A stretch of 35,054 nt of DNA from Solirubrobacterales bacterium (GTDB lineage Bacteria > Actinomycetota > Thermoleophilia > Solirubrobacterales > Solirubrobacteraceae): the NCBI GenBank assembly GCA_003138355.1, contig PLFX01000021.1, forward strand, positions 1 to 35,054, in the 5' to 3' direction. Every line of letters begins with the position of its first letter. Position 1 is the stretch's first letter. Below the pieces are notes generated by a model that was not told where the DNA came from, did no database searches, and saw nothing but the letters and a program-made list of their open reading frames with translations. Shown here in pieces: positions 7,816 to 14,771 of the stretch. The position numbers and the translations under genes were made by a program.

Positions 7816-8604
7816 TCAAGCCGGTGAGTCGGCATCCGCATCCTCGGCCCGCACGAGGATGCGGAGCTGCTCGAGGGCGCGTCGCAGAAGGCGGGACACA
7901 TGCATCTGCGATACCCCGATGCGTTCGGCGATCTCCGATTGCGTCAAGTCTTCGATGAAGCGGAGCGCGAGCACTGTGCGCTCCCGTTCAGGAATGTGCT
8001 CGAGCGCACTCGCGATCGTCGCGGCGCCATCGACAAGCTCGTAACGCTCATCGATATCCCCGAGTGACTCGGCGTAGCTTCCCGCGTCTTCATTTGCGCC
8101 CGTGCCGCGCGGCGCATCGAGCGAGACCGTGCCGTATGCCTGCGCGGCCTGCAGAGCGTCGAGAACCTGCTCGAGGCCAAGCTCGAGGTATTCAGCGAGC
8201 TCGGCGACCGAAGGTGACCGACCCTGGTCAAGCGTCAGGCGGCGCTGCGCCGCCTCGATTGCAAGCACATGCTCTTGGGTCCCGCGCGGGACATGCACGT
8301 CCCAGCAGCAGTCGCGGAAATAACGGCGAAGCTCGCCCAAGATCGTTGGCACCGCAAACGAGGCGAAGGCGACGCCACGGTCGACATCGAAGCGATCGAC
8401 TGCCTTCACCAGCCCGACTGCCGCCACCTGCACCAGATCGTCGAGCGGCTCCGACGAACGCTCGTAGCGGCGCGCGAGACTGCGGGCAAGGGGCATGTAC
8501 TCCTCGACAAGCGCGGCACGAATGCGTGGATCGCTCGACCGCCAATGCCTGGTCCTCGAAACGGACGCCCTGGCGCCCAGCGCGTCAGCAGACCTCGTGC
8601 TCAT
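7816..8604 (-). CDS. SigB/SigF-family stress sigma factor (copy 2)
   Basis: A 262-residue sigma factor, paralogous to the one at 6115-6852. Region 2 holds EEYMPLARSLARRYERSSEPLDDLVQVAAVGLVKAVDRFDVDRGVAFASFAVPTILGELRRYFRD. Region 3 is SVAELAEYLELGLEQVLDAL. Region 4 is IPERERTVLALRFIEDLTQSEIAERIGVSQMHVSRLLRRAL. The ATG at 8604 has GAGGT 5 bases upstream. The acidic C-terminus (EDADADSPA) is unlike copy 1. A GGGTAC element about 47 bases upstream with GCAT 16 bases before it is a candidate SigB/SigF-type promoter. The anti-sigma gene lies just downstream, which suggests that this copy is its direct partner. Confidence 0.92.
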   Translation of the reverse strand: MSTRSADALGARASVSRTRHWRSSDPRIRAALVEEYMPLARSLARRYERSSEPLDDLVQVAAVGLVKAVDRFDVDRGVAFASFAVPTILGELRRYFRDCCWDVHVPRGTQEHVLAIEAAQRRLTLDQGRSPSVAELAEYLELGLEQVLDALQAAQAYGTVSLDAPRGTGANEDAGSYAESLGDIDERYELVDGAATIASALEHIPERERTVLALRFIEDLTQSEIAERIGVSQMHVSRLLRRALEQLRILVRAEDADADSPA

Positions 8605-8650
8605 CCGTACCTCACGCCGTCGAGGTTGGGCAGATGCCTTCAGGGGGTCA

Positions 8651-8676
8651 GTACCCAGCGAGGGCGCAGGTTATGC
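8651..8676 (-). promoter_or_regulatory. Candidate SigB/SigF-type promoter of sigma gene 2
   Basis: On the minus strand GCAT (8676-8673), a 16-base spacer and GGGTAC (8656-8651). The -10 matches the group consensus. The -35 keeps only the first G and last T of GTTT. The same GCAT-N16 form occurs before the 12271 gene, which raises confidence somewhat. Confidence 0.4.
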
Positions 8677-8812
8677 AGTGGGCTGCGCCCCGCCCGGCGG
8701 GTATGCACGGTCGATAGGGGGCGGCGGCTGGCCCGGCCCAGGGACAGGCGGGTCGGGGTCAGGCGGCGGCAGCGGCTGCGGGCCTGGCCCCGGTGTGCGG
8801 CCGGCGCGCGCG

Positions 8813-9115
8813 CTAGTCGGCCGGCACGATCGGGGTTGCAGGCTCAGTGGGCTGCGGGACGCGCGCGGGCTGCCGTGGCTCAGCCGGAGTCCCGGGCTCG
8901 GACGCGGGCGGCGTCGGCGGCTCCTGCGGTTCGGGCACCTGATCGGGCTCCTGCGGTTCGCTCGGGTCGCATGGAGTCTCGGGGACTCGCTCAACGGGAT
9001 CGGACTCGGGCACACGCTCGTGACCGGGAACCGGGCTCAGCGGGGAGCGCCGGTGCGGGTCCCCGGCAGCTTGGTCACCCCGCTCGATCGGGGGACCGAT
9101 CTGCTCGCCGCTCAT
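8813..9115 (-). CDS. Proline-rich small protein under a stress-sigma promoter
   Basis: A 100-residue protein of unknown function. It starts MSGEQIGPPIERGDQAAGDPHRR, has a short Arg/His-containing N-terminal part, and is then dominated by Pro-Glu/Pro-Xaa repeats (SEPQEPDQVPEPQEPPTPP and similar), ending in TPIVPAD. It has no signal peptide, no membrane segment and no Cys pair; one Cys lies in ETPCDP. Low complexity argues for an extended, disordered protein. A textbook GTTT-N16-GGGTAT promoter ends about 10 bases before the ATG at 9115, the main reason to believe this frame. No Shine-Dalgarno is seen. A second proline-rich frame continues downstream (8671-8812), so a longer product or a frameshift is possible. 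Confidence 0.6.
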   Translation of the reverse strand: MSGEQIGPPIERGDQAAGDPHRRSPLSPVPGHERVPESDPVERVPETPCDPSEPQEPDQVPEPQEPPTPPASEPGTPAEPRQPARVPQPTEPATPIVPAD

Positions 9116-9125
9116 CCGATTGCGA

Positions 9126-9151
9126 ATACCCTGTGGCGGATGGCTGGAAAC
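9126..9151 (-). promoter_or_regulatory. SigB/SigF-type promoter of the proline-rich gene
   Basis: On the minus strand GTTT (9151-9148), a 16-base spacer, and GGGTAT (9131-9126). Both boxes match the SigB/SigF consensus perfectly. The start codon of the proline-rich gene lies 10 bases past the -10 element, so the transcript would have almost no leader. Confidence 0.75.
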
Positions 9152-9191
9152 AGCTAGCCTCCCGGAGGACGGGGGCGCCGCGGGGGAGCCC

Positions 9192-11822
9192 GTGCTGAGC
9201 GCACGCTACGTGTTCACTGGCCTAGTCACGAAAGCCGGAACCTCGACTGCGTCGCGGAGCAGGCGCGTCCTCGCGCTGGTACTCGGCTGTCTCATCAACG
9301 GCGGCGTCGCGCTCGCCGGAGTGCTGGGCGGAACCCATTCGGTCGTCTTCGGGGCCGCCGGGCTCGCCCCGGTCGTGACCGCGATGCTCGGAGCGCCGGC
9401 CGAGACCGCGTTCGTCGCGATAGCGGCGTCGGGCATCGTGTTCGGAAGCGGCATCTGGGAGGGCACGCTTGCGGACTGGACGTTCTACATCCGCTGGGCG
9501 GCCGTCACGCTCACCGGGATCCTCGCCATCGTGGTCGCTTTCGAGCGAGCGCGGCGAGAGCTTGCCCGGCAGCGCTTCGATCTGCTGATCCGCATGTCGC
9601 GGATCGGCAACACGATCGAAACCGCGCCCGATACAGCGGCCCGGATCGCCGCATTGATCGTTCCGCTGGTGGCCGACGTCGCGATCTTCGATGTCATGCG
9701 CGGGGCGACGCGAAGGCGCCTGCATGTACGCGCCCACGGGCCGCGCGCCGAGCAGATCGAATCCTTCCTGCGCCGCCACGGGCCGGACCAGCCGCTCGCC
9801 ATCGACCCGAGCGGGGCCGAGCTCGCCACCGGCCAGCCGACGCTGCTCGAGCACGTTGGTGACCACGAGCTGGAGCGCTGGGCGCAAACACCCAGCGAGC
9901 GGGCCGAGCTCGTTCGCTTGCTCGCGGCGAACTCGCTGATCAGTGTCCCGTTGCAGGCGCGCGGAGAACTGGTTGGCACGCTCACGCTGCTCGTTGGCGC
10001 GGCGTCTGGGCGCAAGTACGACGACGAGGATCTCGACTTTGCGGCGATCCTCGGCGGCCGGGCGGCGCTTGCGCTCGAGATCGCCGGCCTGACGCGGCGG
10101 ATGACCCAGCTCGAGCAGCGCCTCGTCAGCGCGCTCGGCAATCTCAGCGACGCGATCTCCGTCTTCGACCCCACAGGCGCAGTGCTTTACGTGAGCGAAG
10201 CGGCGTTGCAGCTTGTCGGCGTGGACTCCTTCGAGGAGTTCACCTCGGCCGGGAACTTATCGGCGCTCGGCTTCGAGATCTACACCGAAGACCACGCCCC
10301 CGCGACGCGGGACGATCTGCCTCTGTGGCGGATCATCCGCGGCGAGCTGGAGCCGCCGCCGATGCTGTTGATGCGCCCGAGCGACATCAGCGGCGAGGAA
10401 CGCTGGCTGCGCGCCTCTTCGCGCCCGGTGCGCGACGCCAGCGGCCAACTTCGCTCTGTCGTCGGGCGGTTCGAGGACGTCACCGAGTCCACGCGGGCGG
10501 AGCTCGCAACCCGCACGCTTGCGCGAGCGAGCGAGCTGCTTTCAACGTCACTCGACTACGAGACGGTCGTCGAGCGGATTGCCGCGCTCGCGGTCGAGCG
10601 GCTGGCCGACTTTTGCACCGTCTATCTGCCCGACGCGCGTGGCGCGCTGCGGCGCGTTGCCGCCGCCGGGGCCTCGAGCGAGCGCGGACAGCGGATGCTC
10701 GCGCAACTCGAGCGCTGGCCCGATAGCCCTGGTAGCGACGAGGGTGTCGCGAGTGCTTTCACCGAAGGGCGCACGCGACTGATGAACGACATCTCCGATG
10801 CGACGCTCGTCGCTGCGGCCGATAATCCAGAAGAGCTCGCGCTCTGGCGTCAGCTCGGCCTGACCGCCTCGCTGACCGTGCCGCTGTCGGCCGGCGGCCA
10901 GCCGGTTGGGGCGATGTCGCTCGCGATCGCGAGGCCCGGGCGGCGCTTCGGCGACAGCGACCAGGCGCTCGCCGAGGAGCTCGGACGTCGCGCCGGGCAG
11001 GCGCTCGAGAATGCGCGCCATTACACGACCCGCAGCACGATCGCGAGCACGCTGCAGGAAGCGCTGCGCCCGCCTCAGCTCGTCGCGCCCGCGGGCTGGG
11101 AGCTCGCCAGCTGGTACGCCCCCGCGGGCGATGAGAGCATGGTCGGCGGCGACTTCTATGACGTCTTCCCGGTCACCAACGGCCATGTCGTCCTGGTCGG
11201 CGACGTCACCGGCCACGGAGCGCTCGCGGCGCGGCTCACGGGACTGGCCCGCTTCACCTTGCGCACTGCGGCGGAGCTCACGCACGACCCGCGCACGGCG
11301 ATACACCGCCTCGACGCGGCGCTTGCCGCGCAACCCGAGGTCGCACCCGTCAGCGCCATCTGCGCCCACTTCGCCGATCGCCGTGAAGGCGTCGTCGAGG
11401 TCCGCCTGGCGATCGCCGGGCACCCGCTGCCGCTACTGATCCGCGACGGACAGCCACGATCGGTTGGTCGTCACGGGACCGTCGCCGGCGTATCGACAGG
11501 CGCCGACTGGACCGAGACGCAGGTCGATCTCGGCCCGGGCGACGCGATCGTCTTCTACACCGACGGCGTGACGGAAGCGCGCAGCGCGGGTGAGCTCTTC
11601 GGGATCGCACGCCTGACCGACGCGCTGCGCGGGGACGGGGAACCAAACGCGATCGTGGCGCGCGTCGCCGACGCACTCCGGCGCTTCCAGGCGACGGCGC
11701 AAAGCGATGACATCACGCTGCTGGCGCTACGCTGCGTCGGCGTCCCCAGCGAAGACGACGCGCACGAAAACGCGCCGCCACTACGCCGGCGGCGGGTCTG
11801 GGCGCTCGGGCGAAGGCGCTAA
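9192..11822 (+). CDS. Membrane GAF-PAS-GAF-SpoIIE (PP2C) phosphatase, RsbU/RsbP-like
   Basis: A large serine phosphatase of about 876 residues, expected to dephosphorylate the STAS antagonist and so release the stress sigma factor. Near the N-terminus about four hydrophobic segments (such as LVLGCLINGGVALAGVLGG and WAAVTLTGILAIVVAFE) anchor it in the membrane. A GAF domain (IETAPDTAARIAALIVPLVADVA), a PAS domain (LGNLSDAISVFDPTGAVLYVS) and a second GAF domain (TLARASELLSTSLDYETVVE) follow. The C-terminal SpoIIE/PP2C domain has the metal-binding signatures VGGDFYDVF, GDVTGHGALAA, LGPGDAIVFYTDGVTEAR and SDDITLLAL. The GTG at 9192 follows GGGGGAG closely. A TTG at 9120 would overlap the divergent promoter and is less likely. 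It converges with the STAS gene, whose stop codon it overlaps. Confidence 0.92.
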   Translation: MLSARYVFTGLVTKAGTSTASRSRRVLALVLGCLINGGVALAGVLGGTHSVVFGAAGLAPVVTAMLGAPAETAFVAIAASGIVFGSGIWEGTLADWTFYIRWAAVTLTGILAIVVAFERARRELARQRFDLLIRMSRIGNTIETAPDTAARIAALIVPLVADVAIFDVMRGATRRRLHVRAHGPRAEQIESFLRRHGPDQPLAIDPSGAELATGQPTLLEHVGDHELERWAQTPSERAELVRLLAANSLISVPLQARGELVGTLTLLVGAASGRKYDDEDLDFAAILGGRAALALEIAGLTRRMTQLEQRLVSALGNLSDAISVFDPTGAVLYVSEAALQLVGVDSFEEFTSAGNLSALGFEIYTEDHAPATRDDLPLWRIIRGELEPPPMLLMRPSDISGEERWLRASSRPVRDASGQLRSVVGRFEDVTESTRAELATRTLARASELLSTSLDYETVVERIAALAVERLADFCTVYLPDARGALRRVAAAGASSERGQRMLAQLERWPDSPGSDEGVASAFTEGRTRLMNDISDATLVAAADNPEELALWRQLGLTASLTVPLSAGGQPVGAMSLAIARPGRRFGDSDQALAEELGRRAGQALENARHYTTRSTIASTLQEALRPPQLVAPAGWELASWYAPAGDESMVGGDFYDVFPVTNGHVVLVGDVTGHGALAARLTGLARFTLRTAAELTHDPRTAIHRLDAALAAQPEVAPVSAICAHFADRREGVVEVRLAIAGHPLPLLIRDGQPRSVGRHGTVAGVSTGADWTETQVDLGPGDAIVFYTDGVTEARSAGELFGIARLTDALRGDGEPNAIVARVADALRRFQATAQSDDITLLALRCVGVPSEDDAHENAPPLRRRRVWALGRRR

Positions 11823-12121
11823 CCGCGCAGCGGCAGCTGGTCGCGAACGCCCGTGATCTGCAACAGGCGGTCGAGGGCCGGCGAGCCGATGATCTCGAGC
11901 CGGCCCGCGTTGCGTTCGCTGAGACGCAGAAGGAGTTGGAGTCCGGTCGAGTCGATGAAGCTGATTCCGCTGAGGTCGAGCAGCACGGGACCGTGCTCGA
12001 GCTCCTCGTAGGAGGCCTCCAGCAGCGGCACGGTTGCGATGTCGAGCTCACCCGCTGGTGCCAGCAGATGACCGTCGGGTGTGCGTTCGTGCGCGATCGG
12101 GAATGACTCGGTTACATCCAT
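11819..12121 (-). CDS. STAS-domain anti-sigma factor antagonist (RsbV/SpoIIAA-like)
   Basis: A 100-residue single STAS domain. The core VLLDLSGISFIDSTGLQLLLRL carries the conserved phosphorylatable serine (Ser58, in DST). Dephosphorylated antagonists bind the anti-sigma kinase and free the sigma factor. The kinase (6849-7727) and a matching phosphatase (9192-11822) are nearby. I chose the ATG at 12121 (MDVTESFPIAHER) with a weak GGTGAG upstream. A longer frame to 12271 would swallow the promoter. Expression is driven by a near-consensus housekeeping promoter (12177-12204) rather than a stress promoter. Its TAG overlaps the phosphatase TAA. Confidence 0.92.
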   Translation of the reverse strand: MDVTESFPIAHERTPDGHLLAPAGELDIATVPLLEASYEELEHGPVLLDLSGISFIDSTGLQLLLRLSERNAGRLEIIGSPALDRLLQITGVRDQLPLRG

Positions 12122-12176
12122 CGGGCTCACCAGCTGTCTTACTCCGTATAGCCGCCGGTTCGAGAAGACGGCGATG

Positions 12177-12204
12177 ATTTTAGTCGGCCCGGAGAAGCTG
12201 TCAA
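12177..12204 (-). promoter_or_regulatory. Near-consensus housekeeping promoter of the STAS gene
   Basis: On the minus strand TTGACA (12204-12199), a 16-base spacer, and TAAAAT (12182-12177). The predicted transcript starts near 12170, giving a leader of about 50 bases to the ATG at 12121. This is among the strongest sigma-70-type promoters in the window. Confidence 0.75.
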
Positions 12205-12218
12205 ACGTGTCCGCACAG

Positions 12219-12244
12219 GCATAGCCGGACGGTCCCGCGGGTAT
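12219..12244 (+). promoter_or_regulatory. SigB/SigF-type promoter of the acidic microprotein gene
   Basis: GCAT (12219-12222), a 16-base spacer, then GGGTAT (12239-12244). It has a perfect -10 and a half-matching -35. The start codon of the 53-codon gene is 26 bases downstream, with AAAGGAG in between. It is divergent from the STAS promoter, about 15 bases away. Confidence 0.55.
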
Positions 12245-12270
12245 TACCAGCGCGACCGAAAGGAGCCACA

Positions 12271-12432
12271 ATGGCCGAGGAGTACGACCCGATGCGCGGC
12301 GCCGGCGAAGGTGAGCGCGAGCTCAAGGAAGACGACGACGATCCGACGCGCGGCGCGGGCGAGCGCATCGAGGATGACGCAGAGGACGAGGACGCGCCCG
12401 TCGGCGACCCGATGCGCGGGCGCGACGAGTAG
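12271..12432 (+). CDS. Acidic DPxRG-repeat microprotein, stress-sigma controlled
   Basis: A 53-residue protein, strongly acidic and predicted disordered. It contains three copies of an Asp-Pro-x-Arg-Gly unit: DPMRGAGE, DPTRGAGE and DPMRGRDE. Acidic linkers (KEDDDD, EDDAEDEDA) separate them. There is no membrane segment, Cys or known domain. The ATG at 12271 is preceded by an excellent AAAGGAG with 5 bases spacing, and upstream lies a GGGTAT promoter element, so the gene is well supported despite its size. It lies between the STAS antagonist and the YihY gene. A role as a stress-induced protectant or charge-based binding protein would be speculation. I do not recognise the family. Confidence 0.75.
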   Translation: MAEEYDPMRGAGEGERELKEDDDDPTRGAGERIEDDAEDEDAPVGDPMRGRDE

Positions 12433-12462
12433 CCAGTCCGGCGCTTGCCAGTCCGGCGCTTG
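12433..12462 (+). repeat. Perfect 15-bp tandem duplication
   Basis: CCAGTCCGGCGCTTG occurs twice head to tail, starting immediately after the stop codon of the acidic microprotein gene. It may be a replication-slippage duplication. It forms no hairpin and lies about 35 bases before the YihY start. Confidence 0.85.
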
Positions 12463-12496
12463 CGGCGCGAGCAATCCGACCCCGGTTGCAGAGAGA

Positions 12497-13462
12497 ATGC
12501 GCAGGGTTGACATGTTCGCGCTGCTTCGCCGCCTCGACAGCTACCAGCGCCGCAAGGCCCCAGCGGCGATCGTCGTGGCGACCCTCAAGAAGACGAGCGA
12601 CGACGGCGGCGGCGGCTTCGCTGCGGTGCTCTCCTATTACGGCTTCCTTTCACTGTTCCCGCTGCTGCTGCTTGCGATCTCGATCCTCGGCTTCATCGTG
12701 CAGTCGAACGCGAGCGCGCTGAAAGCGATCGAGCATTCGGGTCTGCCGAATATCGCACTGGTCGGCGACACGCTCAAACACGGGCACCTGCGGGGCAGCG
12801 GCATCGGGCTGGCCGTCGGCGCACTCGGGACACTCTGGGGCGGCCTCGCGATAACGCTCGCCGTCCAGAACGCGTTCAACCAGATCGTCGCCGTGCCTTA
12901 CGACCGGCGACCCAACTTCATCAAGTTGCGCCTACGTGGTCTGCGGCTGCTGGTAACGGTCGGCACGCTCGAGATCGTCGCGACAACGATCGCAGGCGTG
13001 ATGTCGGGTGGGCTCCACGCCGCGGTCTGGCTCGAGGTGGCCGGATTCGCCGTCGCGCTCGCCTTCAACGTCCTGCTCTTCTTCATCGCGTTCCGCCAGC
13101 TCACGAATGCGACGGTGCCAACGCGCGCCCTGTGGCCCGGGATCGCGCTTGCTGCCGCCGGCTGGGAGCTCCTGCAGTCGCTCGGCGGCGTATACGTCGC
13201 ACACGTGCTGAAGAACGCGGGCGCGACCTACGGCAGCTTCGCCACGGTGATCGGGCTGCTGACATGGATCTATCTCGGCGCGCGGCTCGTCATCTATGCC
13301 GCCGAGCTCAATAGCGTGCTCTTGCATCACTACTGGCCGCGGAGCATCCTCGACCCGCCAACCGCCGCCGACAATGCCGTGCACCGCAGCCTCGCGCAGA
13401 TTCAGGACAGTGAGCGCGAGGAAGTCGACGTCACGTTCACGCCGCCTCCCGTGGCACACTAG
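12497..13462 (+). CDS. YihY/virulence factor BrkB family inner-membrane protein
   Basis: A protein of about 321 residues with six hydrophobic segments, including YYGFLSLFPLLLLAISILGFIV, GIGLAVGALGTLWGGLAITLAV, WLEVAGFAVALAFNVLLFFIAF and TVIGLLTWIYLGARLVIYAAELN. The signature GFAAVLSYYGFLSLFPLLL and the late YGSFATVIGLLTWIYL are typical of the YihY (UPF0761) family. The older 'ribonuclease BN' label for this family is a misassignment. The function is unknown. Starts at 12497 (MRRVDMFALL) or 12512 are both possible; neither has a strong ribosome site. It follows the stress-induced microprotein by 64 bases and might be read through from that promoter. Confidence 0.88.
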   Translation: MRRVDMFALLRRLDSYQRRKAPAAIVVATLKKTSDDGGGGFAAVLSYYGFLSLFPLLLLAISILGFIVQSNASALKAIEHSGLPNIALVGDTLKHGHLRGSGIGLAVGALGTLWGGLAITLAVQNAFNQIVAVPYDRRPNFIKLRLRGLRLLVTVGTLEIVATTIAGVMSGGLHAAVWLEVAGFAVALAFNVLLFFIAFRQLTNATVPTRALWPGIALAAAGWELLQSLGGVYVAHVLKNAGATYGSFATVIGLLTWIYLGARLVIYAAELNSVLLHHYWPRSILDPPTAADNAVHRSLAQIQDSEREEVDVTFTPPPVAH

Positions 13463-13469
13463 CCGGCTC

Positions 13470-13940
13470 ATGCGGCGCTTCAACGTGCTCAGTGCGCCAA
13501 CCGCCTCGGACGAGAGCGACCCGTCCGGGTACCAGGCGAAGACGGCGCGGATCGGCCCCGAGATCGGAATGCAGAAGCTCGGCGGCTCGGTCTATGAACT
13601 GCCGCCGGGTCAGAGCGTGTGCCCCTACCACTGGGAAGCCGGAGATGAGGAGCTCTTACTCGTCCTGCGCGGCGAAGTGACCGTGCGCCACCCCGAGGGC
13701 GAGGATGCTCTGGGTGAAGGCGAGATCGTGTGCTTTGCCGCGGGGCCTACGGGCGCGCACAAGGTCACGAACAACTCGGCGGAAACGGCGCGCATCCTGA
13801 TGCTCTCGGAGATGATCGAGCCCGCGATCACCGTCTACCCGGATTCAGGGAAGATTGGCGCGTTCGACAAGCCGTCGAGCACGCGAATGCTGTTTCGGAT
13901 TCGCGAAGCAGTCGACTACTACGAGGGGGAAGTGACATGA
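13470..13940 (+). CDS. Cupin-domain protein
   Basis: A 156-residue small beta-barrel (cupin_2) protein. Motif 1 is PYHWEAGDEELLLVLRGEVTVRHPEG and motif 2 is GEIVCFAAGPTGAHKVTNNSAETARILMLS. These supply the usual His/Glu metal ligands (His in PYHWE, Glu in DEE, His in GAHKV). The C-terminal part (ITVYPDSGKIGAF, STRMLFRIREAVDYYEGE) matches uncharacterised COG3837-type cupins. The substrate is unknown. The ATG at 13470 is the first in the cupin sequence. Its stop overlaps the next gene as ATGA, so the pair is co-translated. It lies 7 bases after the YihY stop, suggesting a three-gene unit. Confidence 0.85.
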   Translation: MRRFNVLSAPTASDESDPSGYQAKTARIGPEIGMQKLGGSVYELPPGQSVCPYHWEAGDEELLLVLRGEVTVRHPEGEDALGEGEIVCFAAGPTGAHKVTNNSAETARILMLSEMIEPAITVYPDSGKIGAFDKPSSTRMLFRIREAVDYYEGEVT

Positions 13941-14125
13941 AGATCCCGCTGATCGGAGTCCGGCTCGGACTGCCGGCGATCGTCTACCTCGTGATCGGAG
14001 CATTTGTCGCGCAGGGGTACAACTACTTCAAACACGCCGGCAGCTTCGACCAGGTGCTGAGCGCCGTGCTCGCGATCGTGCTCTGGCCGCTCGTCCTCTT
14101 CGGCGTCCATTTCCACGTCACCTGA
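13937..14125 (+). CDS. Small two-helix membrane protein coupled to the cupin gene
   Basis: A 62-residue protein with two hydrophobic helices, LGLPAIVYLVIGAFVAQGY and VLSAVLAIVLWPLVLFGVHF, joined by a short polar loop (NYFKHAGSFDQ). It starts with MKIPLIG. The ATG overlaps the cupin stop codon (ATGA), and GAGGGGGA precedes it at a usable distance. Both facts support real translation. Similar tiny membrane proteins are common in actinobacteria and are uncharacterised. Coupling to a cupin suggests a shared process, but nothing in the sequence says which. Confidence 0.8.
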   Translation: MKIPLIGVRLGLPAIVYLVIGAFVAQGYNYFKHAGSFDQVLSAVLAIVLWPLVLFGVHFHVT

Positions 14126-14162
14126 GCACACGTTCGCTTCGCGCGAGCAATGGGGCGAGTGG

Positions 14163-14678
14163 TTGGAGCGCGAACATGCGAAATCGCCCCCGATCTGGCT
14201 GGCAATCGCGAAGAAGGGGAGCAGAATCGCCTCCGTCAGCTACGCGGAGGCGCTCGAGGAGGCGCTTCGCTACGGCTGGATCGACGGGCAGCGACGCAGC
14301 TTCGACGAGCGCTACCACCTCGTCGGTTTCGGAGCTCGCAGGGCGCGCAGCAAGTGGTCGCAGCGCAACCGCGAGATCGCGGAACGGCTGATCGCGGAAC
14401 GGCGGATGCAGCCGGCGGGCCTCGCAGCAGTTGAAGCGGCGAAGGCCGACGGGCGCTGGGATGACGCTTATCCGCGCCAGAGCGACGCCGTGCCGTCAAC
14501 CGACTTCCAAGCCGCGCTCGATGCCGACCCGGCGGCGGCCGCGCGCTTTGCGACGCTCAATTCCATCGAGCGCTACCGGATGATCTACCGCCTGCATCAC
14601 GTCAAGGGGCCGGCGACGCGCGCGGCGCGGATCGAGCGCTACCTGCAAGAGCTCCGCCAGCAGGGCCCGTCGCACTAG
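14163..14678 (+). CDS. YdeI/OmpD-associated family protein, start uncertain
   Basis: About 171 residues of the YdeI ('bacteriocin-protection', OmpD-associated) family. Diagnostic segments are PPIWLAIAKKGS, SYAEALEEALRYGWIDGQRRSFDERYHLVGFGARRARSKWSQRN and FATLNSIERYRMIYRLHHVKGPATRAARIERYL. No enzymatic role is proven. The first standard start codon in frame is the TTG at 14163. However, family-like sequence (FASREQWGEWLEREH) reads in frame for some 10-15 codons upstream without any ATG, GTG or TTG. The only candidate there is an ATT at 14109, which overlaps the upstream small membrane gene. The true N-terminus is therefore probably longer than given. Confidence 0.8.
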   Translation: MEREHAKSPPIWLAIAKKGSRIASVSYAEALEEALRYGWIDGQRRSFDERYHLVGFGARRARSKWSQRNREIAERLIAERRMQPAGLAAVEAAKADGRWDDAYPRQSDAVPSTDFQAALDADPAAAARFATLNSIERYRMIYRLHHVKGPATRAARIERYLQELRQQGPSH

Positions 14679-14771
14679 CAACCGATCGATCCGCGGGGCG
14701 ATGGCGCCGAGCCCGGCGAGCGGCCTGGGGCGAGGGAATGCGTAGTCTCTCGAGCGAACGTCACGCACGAC

